Positions 8,661-17,667 of a DNA stretch of 58,158 bases are shown piece by piece. The stretch comes from Vulcanimicrobiota bacterium (GTDB lineage: Bacteria > Vulcanimicrobiota > Vulcanimicrobiia > Vulcanimicrobiales > Vulcanimicrobiaceae). The position numbers and the translations under genes were made by a program. Below the pieces are notes generated by a model. The model worked only from the letters and a program-made list of their open reading frames with translations, had not been told where the DNA came from and made no database searches. The DNA lies in NCBI GenBank assembly GCA_027459645.1, contig DAIDHQ010000036.1, positions 1 to 58,158 on the forward strand, written 5' to 3'. Position 1 is the first letter of the stretch; the number at the start of each line of letters is the position of its first letter.

Positions 8661-9908
8661 CGAAGGACCACCACCCGCCGACGCCGTGCCGAGCGCAACG
8701 AGCACCAACCACGGTTCGGCGACCTTCGGATAAAAAACGAGGTAGTCGACGGTTTGATGCACGGCGAGCGCGAGCGTGGCGGCGAACGCGGCGAGCGCCC
8801 ACGGCGATACGCGCAGCGCCGCGCGCAGTTGCGCGAGGATCGTCACAAGCAAACCGATCGTCGCCGCAAAAAGCACGATGCCGCCTTCCGCGAGCGCCTG
8901 CAGATACCAACTGTTCGCGTGCGTGCGCACGCCGTACAGGCCGGCTTCCGGCAGCCGGAATTCATAGTTGCCTGCGCCGATGCCGAAAATCGGATGGCTG
9001 CGGAAGAAGAACCACGCGGCGCGCCAAAGCTCGGCGCGATGTCCCACGCCGCCGGCGTTATCGCGGCCGTACGAAACGTTGTGCAGCGCCGGTAGCGTTT
9101 CAGCCGCACGCATCCATGCAAAATCGCCGACTCCGCCGGCGAGCACGCCGATGTAGAGCGGCATCAGCCGTAAGAGCGCCGCGCGTTCGAAGGCACCGAT
9201 CGTCAGCACCGCGATGACCGTCCCGACCATCGCGCCGCGCGAGAACGTCAGCATCAACGTCGCGCCGGCAAGCGCCAGCAGCATGCTCCAGCCGCGGCCC
9301 GGCATGCGCGTTTGAAACGCCGCCGCAAACGCAATCGCACATTCCAGATAGCCGCCGAGTTGATTCGGACCTTCGATCGCACCGCTGATGCGTGGAGCGA
9401 TGCCCTGCCCGAACGCAATCTGCCACGGTGAACCGAGCACCTCTTGCGCGAGTGCCGAGAGACACACTAACACGATCGACACGGAGATCGCGCGCTTTAT
9501 CAGCACGTCGTTTGAGTCGATACGAAACGTGGCGAATACGACGGCGGCAACCAGCCCGTATTCGATCCATTTCAAGGCTTCGCGCAGGACGTCGGAGCGG
9601 TATTCGGCGCCTAAGCTCGAGAGGGCGATGGCGATCACGATAGCCGCGAAGGCAATCCAGAGCGGCCGGCCGGGACGCAGCGCGGCGAGCAACTCACGCC
9701 GCCGGTCGAAAAGACCGACGATCGTGCCGAGCAGCACCATCTTGGGGAACGAGATGCTGGTGGCGCCGACGCTATTGTAGAGCGTGAAGGGAATGACGAA
9801 GGCGAGGGCTGCCCCGCCGTAGGACGGCCGGCGCGCGGTCAGCAGCGCCGTCGCGACAAAGACCGCCGCATAGAGCATCAGCGTGACGGGGTGCAGCGCG
9901 GGGTACAC
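8634..9908 (-). CDS. O-antigen ligase / Wzy-like membrane protein
   Basis: 424 residues with about eleven membrane segments and a large periplasmic loop near residue 280-330. SHPIFGIGAGNYEFRLPE followed by THANSWYLQALAEGGIV is the hallmark of the Wzy_C/O-antigen ligase family (WaaL, PglL, polymerases). GPNQLGGYLECAIAF and LMLTFSRGAMVGTV are further family landmarks. It would join or polymerise lipid-linked glycans at the periplasmic face. The final residues and stop come from a repeat copy, so the natural C-terminus has been replaced or extended. Start GTG 9908; an internal ATG at 9878 is possible. The divergent deoA-type gene begins 36 bp away. Confidence 0.82.
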   Translation of the reverse strand: MYPALHPVTLMLYAAVFVATALLTARRPSYGGAALAFVIPFTLYNSVGATSISFPKMVLLGTIVGLFDRRRELLAALRPGRPLWIAFAAIVIAIALSSLGAEYRSDVLREALKWIEYGLVAAVVFATFRIDSNDVLIKRAISVSIVLVCLSALAQEVLGSPWQIAFGQGIAPRISGAIEGPNQLGGYLECAIAFAAAFQTRMPGRGWSMLLALAGATLMLTFSRGAMVGTVIAVLTIGAFERAALLRLMPLYIGVLAGGVGDFAWMRAAETLPALHNVSYGRDNAGGVGHRAELWRAAWFFFRSHPIFGIGAGNYEFRLPEAGLYGVRTHANSWYLQALAEGGIVLFAATIGLLVTILAQLRAALRVSPWALAAFAATLALAVHQTVDYLVFYPKVAEPWLVLVALGTASAGGGPSGHASTSSA

Positions 9909-9944
9909 GAGGCGCCCTTCGCCTCAGTGCGAATCAACGCCTCG

Positions 9945-11195
9945 ATGAACGAATCGATGATGCGCCGCGCGATCGAGCGCAAGCGCGAAGGCGAGGCGCT
10001 GCCCGCGGCAACATGGGAATCGATCGTCGGTGCCTATATGCAAGGCGCGATCGACGACGATCAGATGGCGGCGCTTCTGATGGCGTGCGTCTTCCGCGGC
10101 GTGAACATCGACGAGGCGACCGCGCTCACCCGTGCAATGGTGATGAGCGGCGCCACGCTTTCGTATCCGGAAGGCATCTTCGTCGTCGACAAACATTCCA
10201 GCGGCGGCGTCAGCGATGTGGTGTCGCTCGTCTCGGTGCCGCTCGTCGCTGCGTGCGGCGTACGCGTCGCAAAATTCTCGGGGCGCGCGTTAGGACACAC
10301 CGGCGGCACGGTCGACAAACTCGAAACGATTCCCGGATTCGTGGTCGCGCCGGCGCTGGAGGCATTCGTGCGCCAGGTGGAACGCGTGGGCTGCGCGATC
10401 GCGGCGCAGAGCGATTCGTTCGTGCCGGCCGACAAGCGGTTATATCGACTGCGCGATCGGACCGGAACCGTACCGAGCGTCGGTTTGATTGCCGCATCGA
10501 TCGTGTCGAAAAAAGTTGCCGGCGGCGCGAACGCGTTCGTCTTCGACGTCAAGTGCGGGTCGGCGGCGTTCATGCGCGACCCGCGCGCCGCGACGGAATT
10601 GGGGGCCGCGCTCGTCGAAATCTCGCGCGGCTTCGAACGCGAAGCGCACGCGATCGTGACCGACATGAACGAACCGCTCGGGCGTTACATCGGCACCGGT
10701 CTAGAGGTGATCGAAGCGCGCGACGTGCTGCGCGGCGCAATCGACGATCCGCGTACGCGTGAAGGGTGCTTGCGCGTTGCGACGGAGATGTTGGAACTGG
10801 CAGGAGTTGAGGAGCCACACGTGCAGGCGCAGGCCGCGCTTGCAAACGGCAGCGGGTACGAGAAGCTCCTCGAAATGATCGAAGCGCAGCACGGCGATGT
10901 GCAAGCGCTCGAGGCGATGCAGCCTTCGCAGGCGGCGGAGCCCGTGGTCGCGGATCGTGACGGTTACGTGACGGAAATCGACGGCGTCGCGCTGGGCAAC
11001 AACGTGCGGGAATGGAACGCGCACGATAGCTTTGCGGGTATGCGCTTACGGGTGCGCGTCGGCGATCGCGTCGCGAAAGGCGAGCCGCTCGCAGACGTGT
11101 ATGGCTCCGCGCCGCATCGTCAGCGCGTGGAACGCGCCTTCCGCATCAACTCGCACGCCCCCGAACCCCGCCCGTTCGTCTACGCCACGATCTAA
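9945..11195 (+). CDS. deoA: pyrimidine-nucleoside (thymidine) phosphorylase
   Basis: 416 residues, close to the 430 usual for the family. It shows the glycosyltransferase family 3 order: helical N-domain (RAIERKREGEALP, DDDQMAALLMACVFRG), phosphate-binding loop VDKHSSGGVSD (Lys83), GHTGGTVDKLETIPGF, and the C-terminal PYNP domain with a biotinyl-lipoyl-like fold (VGDRVAKGEPLADVYG). It cleaves pyrimidine nucleosides with phosphate to base plus (deoxy)ribose-1-phosphate, the substrate of DeoB encoded 5 kb downstream. Thymidine versus general pyrimidine specificity is open. ATG 9945 aligns with the family start; ATG 9957/9960 are alternatives. Confidence 0.92.
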   Translation: MNESMMRRAIERKREGEALPAATWESIVGAYMQGAIDDDQMAALLMACVFRGVNIDEATALTRAMVMSGATLSYPEGIFVVDKHSSGGVSDVVSLVSVPLVAACGVRVAKFSGRALGHTGGTVDKLETIPGFVVAPALEAFVRQVERVGCAIAAQSDSFVPADKRLYRLRDRTGTVPSVGLIAASIVSKKVAGGANAFVFDVKCGSAAFMRDPRAATELGAALVEISRGFEREAHAIVTDMNEPLGRYIGTGLEVIEARDVLRGAIDDPRTREGCLRVATEMLELAGVEEPHVQAQAALANGSGYEKLLEMIEAQHGDVQALEAMQPSQAAEPVVADRDGYVTEIDGVALGNNVREWNAHDSFAGMRLRVRVGDRVAKGEPLADVYGSAPHRQRVERAFRINSHAPEPRPFVYATI

Positions 11196-11197
11196 CA

Positions 11198-11483
11198 TGT
11201 CATCCTGAGCGGAGCGAACGCAGTGAGCGCACTGTGTCATCCTGAGCGGAGCGAACGCAGTGAGCGCAGACGAAGGATCGCCTAGCGCCGTGCGCCCGTC
11301 GCGGTTCTTCGTCTCCGGCGCTTCGCGCCTTCGCTCAGAATGACACGGGCGGCGGAGCGAACGAAGTGAGCGCACTGTGTCATCCTGAGCGGAGCGAACG
11401 CAGTGAGCGTAGACGAAGGACCGTTACGAACGGTTGCTCGTAGCGATCCTTCGACTACACTGCGTTCCGCTCAGGATGACACG
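11198..11483. repeat. dense cluster of dispersed palindromic repeats
   Basis: About 290 bp filled with at least five units: two nearly identical TCATCCTGAGCGGAGCGAAC copies plus a third about 160 bp later, each followed by GCAGTGAGCG, and inverted partners (TTCGCTCAGAATGACAC, CGCTCAGGATGACAC). It sits between convergent genes. Spacing is irregular and units alternate in orientation, so it is not a CRISPR. No gene is seen. Confidence 0.85.
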
Positions 11484-11489
11484 GTGTCG

Positions 11490-12431
11490 TTACGAACGTT
11501 CGATGTCGCTAATCAAATACAGCGGGCGGCCTTTGACTTCATCGTAGATGCGGCCGATGTATTCGCCTAGGATGCCGAGGCTGATGAGTTGCACGCCGCC
11601 GAAGAAGATGATCGCGACGATCAGCGACGCCCAGCCTTTGGTATAGCCGGGTGCGTTCGCGCCGAAAAGTTTGAAGCCGATGACGAGCAGCGCATAGACG
11701 AAGGCGATCGCGCTTGCGAAGAAGCCGATGTACGATGCGAATCGCAGCGGCACGTCGGAAAACGACGTGATGCCGTCGACCGCAAAGCGGATCATTTTCG
11801 GCAACGGATATTTCGTCGTGCCGGAGCGGCGTTCGTCGCGGTCGTACTCGACGCCGACTTGATTGAAGCCGACCCAACTGACGAGGCCGCGTAAAAATCG
11901 GTGACGTTCGGGCGAGCGTTTGAGCGCTTCGACCACGCGCCGGCTCATCAACCGGAAGTCGCCCGTGTCGACGGGAATAGAAACTTTCGTCAACCGCTTG
12001 ATCGTACGGTAGAAGAGACGGGCGGTGAAGAGCTTGAACGCGCTCTCGCCCTTGCGCGTGCGGCGCACGGCGTACACAACATCGTAGCCTTCACGCCACT
12101 TCGCCATGAAATCGACGATGAGCTCGGGCGGATCTTGCAGATCGCCGTCCATCAGCACGACCGCCTCGCCCGAGGCGATGTCGACGCCGGCCGACGCGGC
12201 AAGCTGGTGACCGAAGTTGCGCGATAAATTCACCAGCACAATGTTCGGGCGCGCGGCGATCTCGGCCCGAATTCGAGCGAGCGTTCGATCGGTGCTGCCG
12301 TCATTGACGAGCACGATCTCGTAGGACGGCTGCTCGGGAAGACGTTCCGCAATGGCGACGATGCGCTCCACGAGGGGTGCAACGTTGTCTTCTTCGTTAT
12401 AGAGCGGAACGACGATGCTGAGCGTCGGCAT
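11490..12431 (-). CDS. GT2 polyprenyl-phosphate glycosyltransferase (GtrB/DPM1-like)
   Basis: 313 residues. The GT-A domain begins MPTLSIVVPLYNEEDNVAPL, carries LVNDGSTDRT and the metal-binding VLMDGDLQDPPEL, and the acceptor region VDTGDFRLMSRRVVEAL. Two C-terminal membrane helices (IGFFASAIAFVYALLVIGFK and ASLIVAIIFFGGVQLISLGI) and the ending LGEYIGRIYDEVKGRPLYL are typical of GtrB/ArnC-type enzymes that load a sugar onto undecaprenyl phosphate at the cytoplasmic face. ATG 12431 starts the first strand; longer reading is a shadow. A paralogue lies at 35.2-36.2 kb. The divergent lipoprotein gene starts 72 bp away. Confidence 0.88.
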   Translation of the reverse strand: MPTLSIVVPLYNEEDNVAPLVERIVAIAERLPEQPSYEIVLVNDGSTDRTLARIRAEIAARPNIVLVNLSRNFGHQLAASAGVDIASGEAVVLMDGDLQDPPELIVDFMAKWREGYDVVYAVRRTRKGESAFKLFTARLFYRTIKRLTKVSIPVDTGDFRLMSRRVVEALKRSPERHRFLRGLVSWVGFNQVGVEYDRDERRSGTTKYPLPKMIRFAVDGITSFSDVPLRFASYIGFFASAIAFVYALLVIGFKLFGANAPGYTKGWASLIVAIIFFGGVQLISLGILGEYIGRIYDEVKGRPLYLISDIERS

Positions 12432-12503
12432 GCGCGCGCGCTTTCGACGCCGCCCTAGCGGCCGCATCCTCGGGACGGAACCGAGGGTAGAAACGAGAAC
12501 GTT

Positions 12504-13112
12504 ATGGCACCGATGCGATTTGCACCGATCTCCACTGCGTGCGCCCTGGCGCTCGCCCTTGCCGCATGTGCACCGACGACGTCGTCGGACAGCGGCAACT
12601 CCGCATCCCAGGCATCGCCCCCGGCCGCCCCTTCGGTGGCCCCGGTGCCCGCAGGCATGGCGCGTACCACCTCGCCGGCCGTCGTATCGCCGAGCGCCAA
12701 GCCCACGCCGGTTCGGACCCCGAAGGAGGCGCCGACGCCATCTCCCGTCCGCCCCACGCCGACGCCAACCCAGGCCGCTGGACCAACCCCGGCCGCGGCA
12801 CCATCCGCGACCGCGTTGCTGCCGCCCAATGCTGCACCCGAGATTCTCGGGATCTCGATCGATAAAAGGGTCGTCCACGCCGGCGACACGGTGTCGGGCA
12901 GCGTCGAGACGTCGTCGAACGTTGCGAGCGTCGAAGCCCGGATTGCCGGCTTTAGCATCAGCGTTCCGAAGGTCGCCGAAGGCAAGTTCGCCCTGGCGTA
13001 CACCGTGCCGAGCCTGCCCTTCTTCCTGCATAAGACCTACACGATGGAGGTCATCGCGCGCAACACGGCCGGCGCAGCGACCTCGCGCACGGTTCCGATT
13101 ACCGTCCGCTAA
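12504..13112 (+). CDS. exported lipoprotein with Pro-rich linker and Ig-like domain
   Basis: 202 residues. A signal peptide ends in LALALAAC (lipid-attachment Cys about 22), followed by about 85 residues rich in Ser, Pro, Thr and Ala that act as a flexible spacer. The C-terminal 95 residues (from PEILGISIDKRVVHAGDTVS) alternate strands as in a small Ig-like or cohesion-type beta sandwich. No enzyme motif is seen; it is probably an envelope-anchored accessory protein. ATG 12504 is followed by a second ATG at 12513. It converges with the next gene with a 4-bp overlap of stops. Confidence 0.65.
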   Translation: MAPMRFAPISTACALALALAACAPTTSSDSGNSASQASPPAAPSVAPVPAGMARTTSPAVVSPSAKPTPVRTPKEAPTPSPVRPTPTPTQAAGPTPAAAPSATALLPPNAAPEILGISIDKRVVHAGDTVSGSVETSSNVASVEARIAGFSISVPKVAEGKFALAYTVPSLPFFLHKTYTMEVIARNTAGAATSRTVPITVR

Positions 13113-13939
13113 CGCGGATGCGGGGTCGGGAATCCGACCGGTAAGTTCGGGAAGGGCGCCGGATTGAACGGCGTCGGCTGCACGTCGGGCTGAATGCGCG
13201 TTCCGTTGACGGTATTGAGATCGGCCCACGCGTACACGTGATCGTTGACGGCACGGACGTCGGCGTTGGTGACCACCAGCGTGCGCGGTGGCATGTCGAG
13301 CCCGCTCGCACTCCGTTCTTCCGACTGCAAGCTGCCCCGCGTATAGAGATAGTGGATGATCGTCCCCGAGCGGAACCGTTGCACGAGCCGGAAATGCAAC
13401 GCGTCGACACGTTCCATCCGGAACGCTTGCGGATTCCAGCCCGAGGTGTCGGTAGCCATATAGACCTGCGTGTTAAACGGGGTGCTGGGCGGTACTTCGA
13501 CTTCGAATACGATTAGCACGGGCTTGCCGCTAAAGGTCATGCCGGCGGTATTGGTAGCGGTCAGTTCGTTCGTGCCACTCGTCTTCGGCGCAAGTTCGGG
13601 GTTCGGATAGCTCGGTGAAGCCGCCACCACGTACTTCTGCACGAGCGGAGAGAGCGGCTGAAGCGGAAGCGCCGTCTTCGAGAGGTCGAGTTCGACGACT
13701 TGGCCGGCTTCGTTAAAGACGGCGCGCGCGAAGAGACGCGGACGCGGCTGCAACGTCGTCGGTGCTTTGGTCGTATCGTCCAGAATGCGCACGTTCGGTG
13801 CCACGTGGAAGCCGTTGCCACTCGTGAAAAATACGTAGCCTTGTTGATAGGCGAGCAACTGACCGCTGATCGAAACTGCGGGCGCCGCGGCGCCCAAAAC
13901 GGCCAGTGTGCAGACGAGAGCCAGCAGACGTCGCATCAT
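13109..13939 (-). CDS. secreted protein with starch-binding-like (E-set/CBM20-like) domain
   Basis: 276 residues with an N-terminal signal (LLALVCTLAVLGAAAPAVS). The middle 90 residues, from LIVFEVEVPPSTPFNTQVYM through DTSGWNPQAFRMERVDALHF to the late MPPRTLVVTNADV strand, follow the pattern of carbohydrate-binding Ig-like modules seen before esterases and amylases (a 'tDtsgWnP' turn and an 'RGS...E...R.l.V' edge). No catalytic domain follows. The tail is Pro-rich. Its ATG overlaps the stop of the LptD-like gene (ATGA), so both are co-translated; a role in handling surface glycan is an inference. Confidence 0.55.
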   Translation of the reverse strand: MMRRLLALVCTLAVLGAAAPAVSISGQLLAYQQGYVFFTSGNGFHVAPNVRILDDTTKAPTTLQPRPRLFARAVFNEAGQVVELDLSKTALPLQPLSPLVQKYVVAASPSYPNPELAPKTSGTNELTATNTAGMTFSGKPVLIVFEVEVPPSTPFNTQVYMATDTSGWNPQAFRMERVDALHFRLVQRFRSGTIIHYLYTRGSLQSEERSASGLDMPPRTLVVTNADVRAVNDHVYAWADLNTVNGTRIQPDVQPTPFNPAPFPNLPVGFPTPHPR

Positions 13940-15714
13940 TGTCCGATCACCTGAATGGTAAACGACGGCGCCCAGCGCTGGGTTCCGAAGTTGAAGAAGT
14001 ACTCGCGCGACACATCGAGCGCGACGTGCGGCATTGCGAGAAAACGAATGTCTCCGGTGATATTATTCGGCGGCTGCCCGAGATAATTCGCATAGAGCGG
14101 ATCGCCCAAGTTGTTCGTTGGGGGTTGCGGGAACAACCCGGGATAGGGGATCGGGAAATCCTGATGATGCTGATACAGTACGGTCGCAACGAAGTTCGGA
14201 TTGGTCGTGTATGTGGCCCCGATCGTCGCGGTTCGTAGCGTCGAAACGCCGCGGAATGCGAGCAGGCTATAGACCGGTACGCCGTTGATCACGGGCGGAT
14301 TGAGCGGCTGTGACCACCCGCCCTGGCGGTAATAGTCGCCCGTGTGGGCGACGTTGTAGCCTATGTACGACGAGAACGCGCGGTTGAACTGACGGCTGAG
14401 CGTCAGATTGGTCGTGTCATAGACGTCCCAGTGCGGCATGGAGTACCACGTATACGACTTCGTGTAGGAGCCGTTGAAGTAATACGTCTTATATGCGTTG
14501 TGACGATTGCCGAATTTTATGTTCGATACGTAGACGTTTGCATTGAACGAATGGTCCCACAGCGTCGTATACGTGTAACCGCCGTAATTCTGCAACCCTA
14601 GGGCATCGTGGTTTGCCCCAAACCCGTAGGAAAGGCTCTCGAAGAGCGGCGTGCGCCCGATGCGATGGGGCACGGTTGAGGCCATTAAATGCAATTGGAA
14701 CGGATGGTTTTCGATCGCCGGCTGCGACGGGCCGATCAGGTTGTAATTGGTGAATACTGCTTGAGCGGTCAGATACGATTGCGTAAACGACTGCGTTGCG
14801 GTTAGGTAGGTCCAAGTGGAGGCAGCCGCCGGCTGCTTGAAAAAACCGTTCGGCGAGTACTGATAGAGTTGCGAGAAGCTGTTGAGCTGGAAGTGCTTGC
14901 CGATGCGTTCGTCGCCGACAAGCGTCCAGAAGCGCTGGGACTTCGTCGCCGGGTTAAGCGACACGACGGCGTATCCGTGCGGGCCGGCGAGATGCTGTTC
15001 GAACGATGCATAGACGCCGTTCTGCTGATCTTTGCGCAGATGCACCGCACTGATCGAATTGTTGTTGCCGGCGAAATTATACGTGAGGTCCATATTCGCG
15101 CCGGCAAGAGAGTTCTGCCCGAGGTCGGGATTGGTGCCGAAGTATATGTACTCCGACGGCAAGGGAACTCGCGCGGCGGCGATACGAAGCGTCACGCCTT
15201 GGAAGCGCACGTACTCCTTGGCGCCGATGGTGGCCGAGTGCGCGGTTAGATTGATCTTCGCATGCGTGAGGTCGGGAAAATAAAAGACGTCACCCGGCAT
15301 CTCGCGCCCCTTGAGCGGATGTTTGAAATCACCGTTGACGTAGGTCCAGCGATCGGGCTCTTGGATGACCGGAACGAAGTAGACGCGATCGAAATCGAGG
15401 AAGTCGGCAATCGCGGCGCCGTCGATGTTGCCGCCGGGGCTGCGCAGATGAACGTTTCCGGCGATTAAAAAACGATTAAGCTTCAAATCCATCGAGAGCG
15501 TATCGCCGGTGATCGTCATGCCTTCGCTCGTCGTAACGCGCACGTTTCCGTCAGCCTCGATCAGATAGCGATCGTTGTAAAAGGCGATGTGATCGGCGTT
15601 CAGCCGCACCGTCGTGCTCGCGTCCGCTCTATTGCCCATTAGCGCGAGCAATAGACAAACGATCACCCCAAAAAGACCCGATTTTAGTCGCAAAAACCTA
15701 CCTGTGACCCTCAA
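13936..15714 (-). CDS. LptD/OstA-like outer-membrane protein
   Basis: Up to 592 residues. After a signal peptide (GLFGVIVCLLLALMGNRADA) comes an OstA/LptA-like jelly-roll strand domain (about 35-120; NADHIAFYNDRYLIEADGNV, GMTITGDTLSMDL). The remaining 450 residues are rich in aromatic alternating strands (QNYGGYTYTTLWDHSF), ending in a hydrophobic strand, as in a beta barrel. LptD inserts lipopolysaccharide into the outer membrane. It is shorter than the 750-800 residues of E. coli LptD and lacks an obvious Cys pattern, so it may be a divergent LptD or a related OstA barrel. TTG 15714 is the longest start; TTG 15693 has AGGTAGG upstream and looks better. Confidence 0.7.
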   Translation of the reverse strand: MRVTGRFLRLKSGLFGVIVCLLLALMGNRADASTTVRLNADHIAFYNDRYLIEADGNVRVTTSEGMTITGDTLSMDLKLNRFLIAGNVHLRSPGGNIDGAAIADFLDFDRVYFVPVIQEPDRWTYVNGDFKHPLKGREMPGDVFYFPDLTHAKINLTAHSATIGAKEYVRFQGVTLRIAAARVPLPSEYIYFGTNPDLGQNSLAGANMDLTYNFAGNNNSISAVHLRKDQQNGVYASFEQHLAGPHGYAVVSLNPATKSQRFWTLVGDERIGKHFQLNSFSQLYQYSPNGFFKQPAAASTWTYLTATQSFTQSYLTAQAVFTNYNLIGPSQPAIENHPFQLHLMASTVPHRIGRTPLFESLSYGFGANHDALGLQNYGGYTYTTLWDHSFNANVYVSNIKFGNRHNAYKTYYFNGSYTKSYTWYSMPHWDVYDTTNLTLSRQFNRAFSSYIGYNVAHTGDYYRQGGWSQPLNPPVINGVPVYSLLAFRGVSTLRTATIGATYTTNPNFVATVLYQHHQDFPIPYPGLFPQPPTNNLGDPLYANYLGQPPNNITGDIRFLAMPHVALDVSREYFFNFGTQRWAPSFTIQVIGQ

Positions 15715-15724
15715 GCTTCGCTCG

Positions 15725-15750
15725 TGTCATCCTGAGCTTGTCGAAGGATG
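15725..15750. repeat. dispersed palindromic repeat
   Basis: A clean unit (TCATCCTGAGCTTGTCGAAG) in the 120-bp divergent gap between the LptD-like gene and deoB. Confidence 0.85.
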
Positions 15751-15834
15751 CCTCGTTTCGCAATGGACAAAAAGTCTCATGCTTGTAGGGCATGACTGCT
15801 GTATCGTGGGGACGAACAGGCAGTCGAAATCGTC

Positions 15835-16950
15835 ATGCGATTTGTAACGATCGTTTTAGACTCTGGCGGCGTGGGTGCGCTGCCCGACTTTTCTCAGTAC
15901 GGCGACGCCGCCGGAGCGAACACCTTAGGAAACGTCGCGCGCAGCGTCGGCGGTTTGACATTGCCCAATTTCGAGCGCCTAGGGCTCGGTAACATTACCG
16001 CGATTCCCGGCGTGGCCGCGGTTGCTGCCCCGCAGGCACGGGTTGGACGCCTGCGCGAGCGCAGCCGAGGCAAAGACACCATCACGGGGCACTGGGAGAT
16101 GGCCGGCATCATCACGGCCGAGCCGTTCCCGACTTATCCCGAGGGGTTCCCGGCCGACGTGGTCGAGGAATTTACCCGAATAACCGGTCTTGCGCCCCTC
16201 GGGAACAAGCCGGCTTCGGGCACGGAAATCATCGACGAGCTGGGCCCCGAACACATTTCAACCGGTCGGCCGATATTGTATACGTCTGCGGACTCGGTCT
16301 TTCAGGTCGCGGTCCACGAGGAGGTTGTTCCTCTCGCGACCCTGTATGATTGGTGCGAGCGGGCACGTGAAATGCTTGTGGCCCCGAATAACGTTAACCG
16401 CGTGATCGCGCGGCCGTTCGTCGGAAGCCCGGGCGCCTTCGTGCGCACGCCGAACCGGCGCGACTATGCCATCGAACCGCCTCCGAGCGTACTCGATCGC
16501 CTGGCCGCTTCGGGCATCGGAGTTCACGCGGTCGGTAAGATTTGCGACATCTATTGCGGCCACGGTATCGCCTCGTCCGTACGAGTCACCGACAACCGCG
16601 ACGCGATGGAAAAAACGTTCGAACTCTTGGATCGGGTCGATCATGGCTTTATATTCACGAATCTTAATGATTTCGATTCGAAATACGGGCACCGGCGGAA
16701 CGTTCGCGGCTATGCGGACGCGTTGCAGCAATTGGATTCGGTTCTTCCGGAACTGGACGCGCGGCTTCGGCCGGGCGATCACGTTATTTTCACGGCGGAT
16801 CACGGCTGCGATCCGACGGCTCCGGGCAGCGATCACACGCGCGAGTACGTTCCTTTTATTCACCGCAACGGCGGTGCCGGCGCGGTGCTTGGTGAGATCG
16901 AGGGTCTCGACACGGTGGGACGCGCGGTGATGGAAGCGTTCGGGGCGTGA
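15835..16950 (+). CDS. deoB: phosphopentomutase DeoB
   Basis: 371 residues (family about 390). Alkaline-phosphatase-superfamily metal motifs are complete: VLDSGGVGALPDF at the N-terminus (Asp9), GKDTITGHWEMAGI with the phosphorylated Thr at about 82, the cap domain, then NLNDFDSKYGHRRN and FTADHGCDPTAPGSDHTREY. It interconverts (deoxy)ribose-1-phosphate and ribose-5-phosphate, working after the nucleoside phosphorylase at 9.9 kb. ATG 15835 is directly at the first strand. Its stop overlaps the next gene (GTGA). Confidence 0.95.
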   Translation: MRFVTIVLDSGGVGALPDFSQYGDAAGANTLGNVARSVGGLTLPNFERLGLGNITAIPGVAAVAAPQARVGRLRERSRGKDTITGHWEMAGIITAEPFPTYPEGFPADVVEEFTRITGLAPLGNKPASGTEIIDELGPEHISTGRPILYTSADSVFQVAVHEEVVPLATLYDWCERAREMLVAPNNVNRVIARPFVGSPGAFVRTPNRRDYAIEPPPSVLDRLAASGIGVHAVGKICDIYCGHGIASSVRVTDNRDAMEKTFELLDRVDHGFIFTNLNDFDSKYGHRRNVRGYADALQQLDSVLPELDARLRPGDHVIFTADHGCDPTAPGSDHTREYVPFIHRNGGAGAVLGEIEGLDTVGRAVMEAFGA

Positions 16951-17597
16951 GCATGCAGGCTGCGATTCGTCTTTCAGCCGAGCGGGACGTGCCGGCGTCG
17001 TGGTGGACCGCCAAACGCGCGATCGATATCGTGCTGGGCGTGGTACTGCTGCTGCTAGCTGCGCCCCTTATCGCCCTGGCGGCGATCGCGATCGTAGCGG
17101 TAACGGGCGGCGCGCCGTTCTATGCGCAGGAGCGCGTGGGGCAGTACGGGCGGCGCTTCAATATGTACAAGCTGCGCACGATGGTTCGCGACGCGCACGA
17201 GATGCGCGATCAGCTGATGCACCTGAATGAAGTCGACGGCCCGGTTTTCAAGATCCGCAACGACCCGCGACTGCATCCGCTCGGCGGCCTGCTCCGCCGC
17301 ACGAGCATCGACGAACTGCCGAACCTGATCAACGTCGTGCTGGGCGACATGTCGCTGGTGGGTCCGCGACCCGCGCTGCCGTGCGAGATCGATCATTACG
17401 ACGCCTTCGCGCGTCGCCGGCTCCTCGTGCCGCAAGGCATCACGTGCTTGTGGCAGATCAACGGCCGAAGCGACGTCTCATTCGAACATTGGATGGAACT
17501 CGACAATCGCTACGTCGACTCGTGGACGCCGACGAGCGACCTGGCCATCCTCGTTCAAACGATTCCCGCCGTAATCCGCAAGGACGGAGCCCATTAA
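16947..17597 (+). CDS. sugar-phosphate transferase initiating surface glycan (WcaJ/WbaP-type)
   Basis: 216 residues. One re-entrant or membrane helix (AIDIVLGVVLLLLAAPLIAL) leads into the bacterial sugar transferase core: FYAQERVGQYGRRFNMYKLR, TM, FKIRNDPRLHPLGGLLRRTS, IDELPNLINVVLGDMSLVGP and RPALP, then GITCLWQINGRS. This is the short, catalytic-only form of polyprenyl-phosphate hexose-1-phosphate transferases that start O-antigen or capsule repeat units. GTG 16947 overlaps the deoB stop; ATG 16953 is an alternative. The flippase follows, so it heads the polysaccharide island. Confidence 0.92.
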   Translation: MSMQAAIRLSAERDVPASWWTAKRAIDIVLGVVLLLLAAPLIALAAIAIVAVTGGAPFYAQERVGQYGRRFNMYKLRTMVRDAHEMRDQLMHLNEVDGPVFKIRNDPRLHPLGGLLRRTSIDELPNLINVVLGDMSLVGPRPALPCEIDHYDAFARRRLLVPQGITCLWQINGRSDVSFEHWMELDNRYVDSWTPTSDLAILVQTIPAVIRKDGAH

Positions 17598-17667
17598 GCC
17601 GCAACTTCGGGTCGTCCGGCCGGTACGGCGCGAACGCCACCACACGATAGCCGCCTCGACCATCTTC

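Noticed and set aside
11198-11483. CRISPR array
   Set aside because: Units alternate orientation, spacing is irregular, no unique spacers of constant length exist and no cas genes are present.
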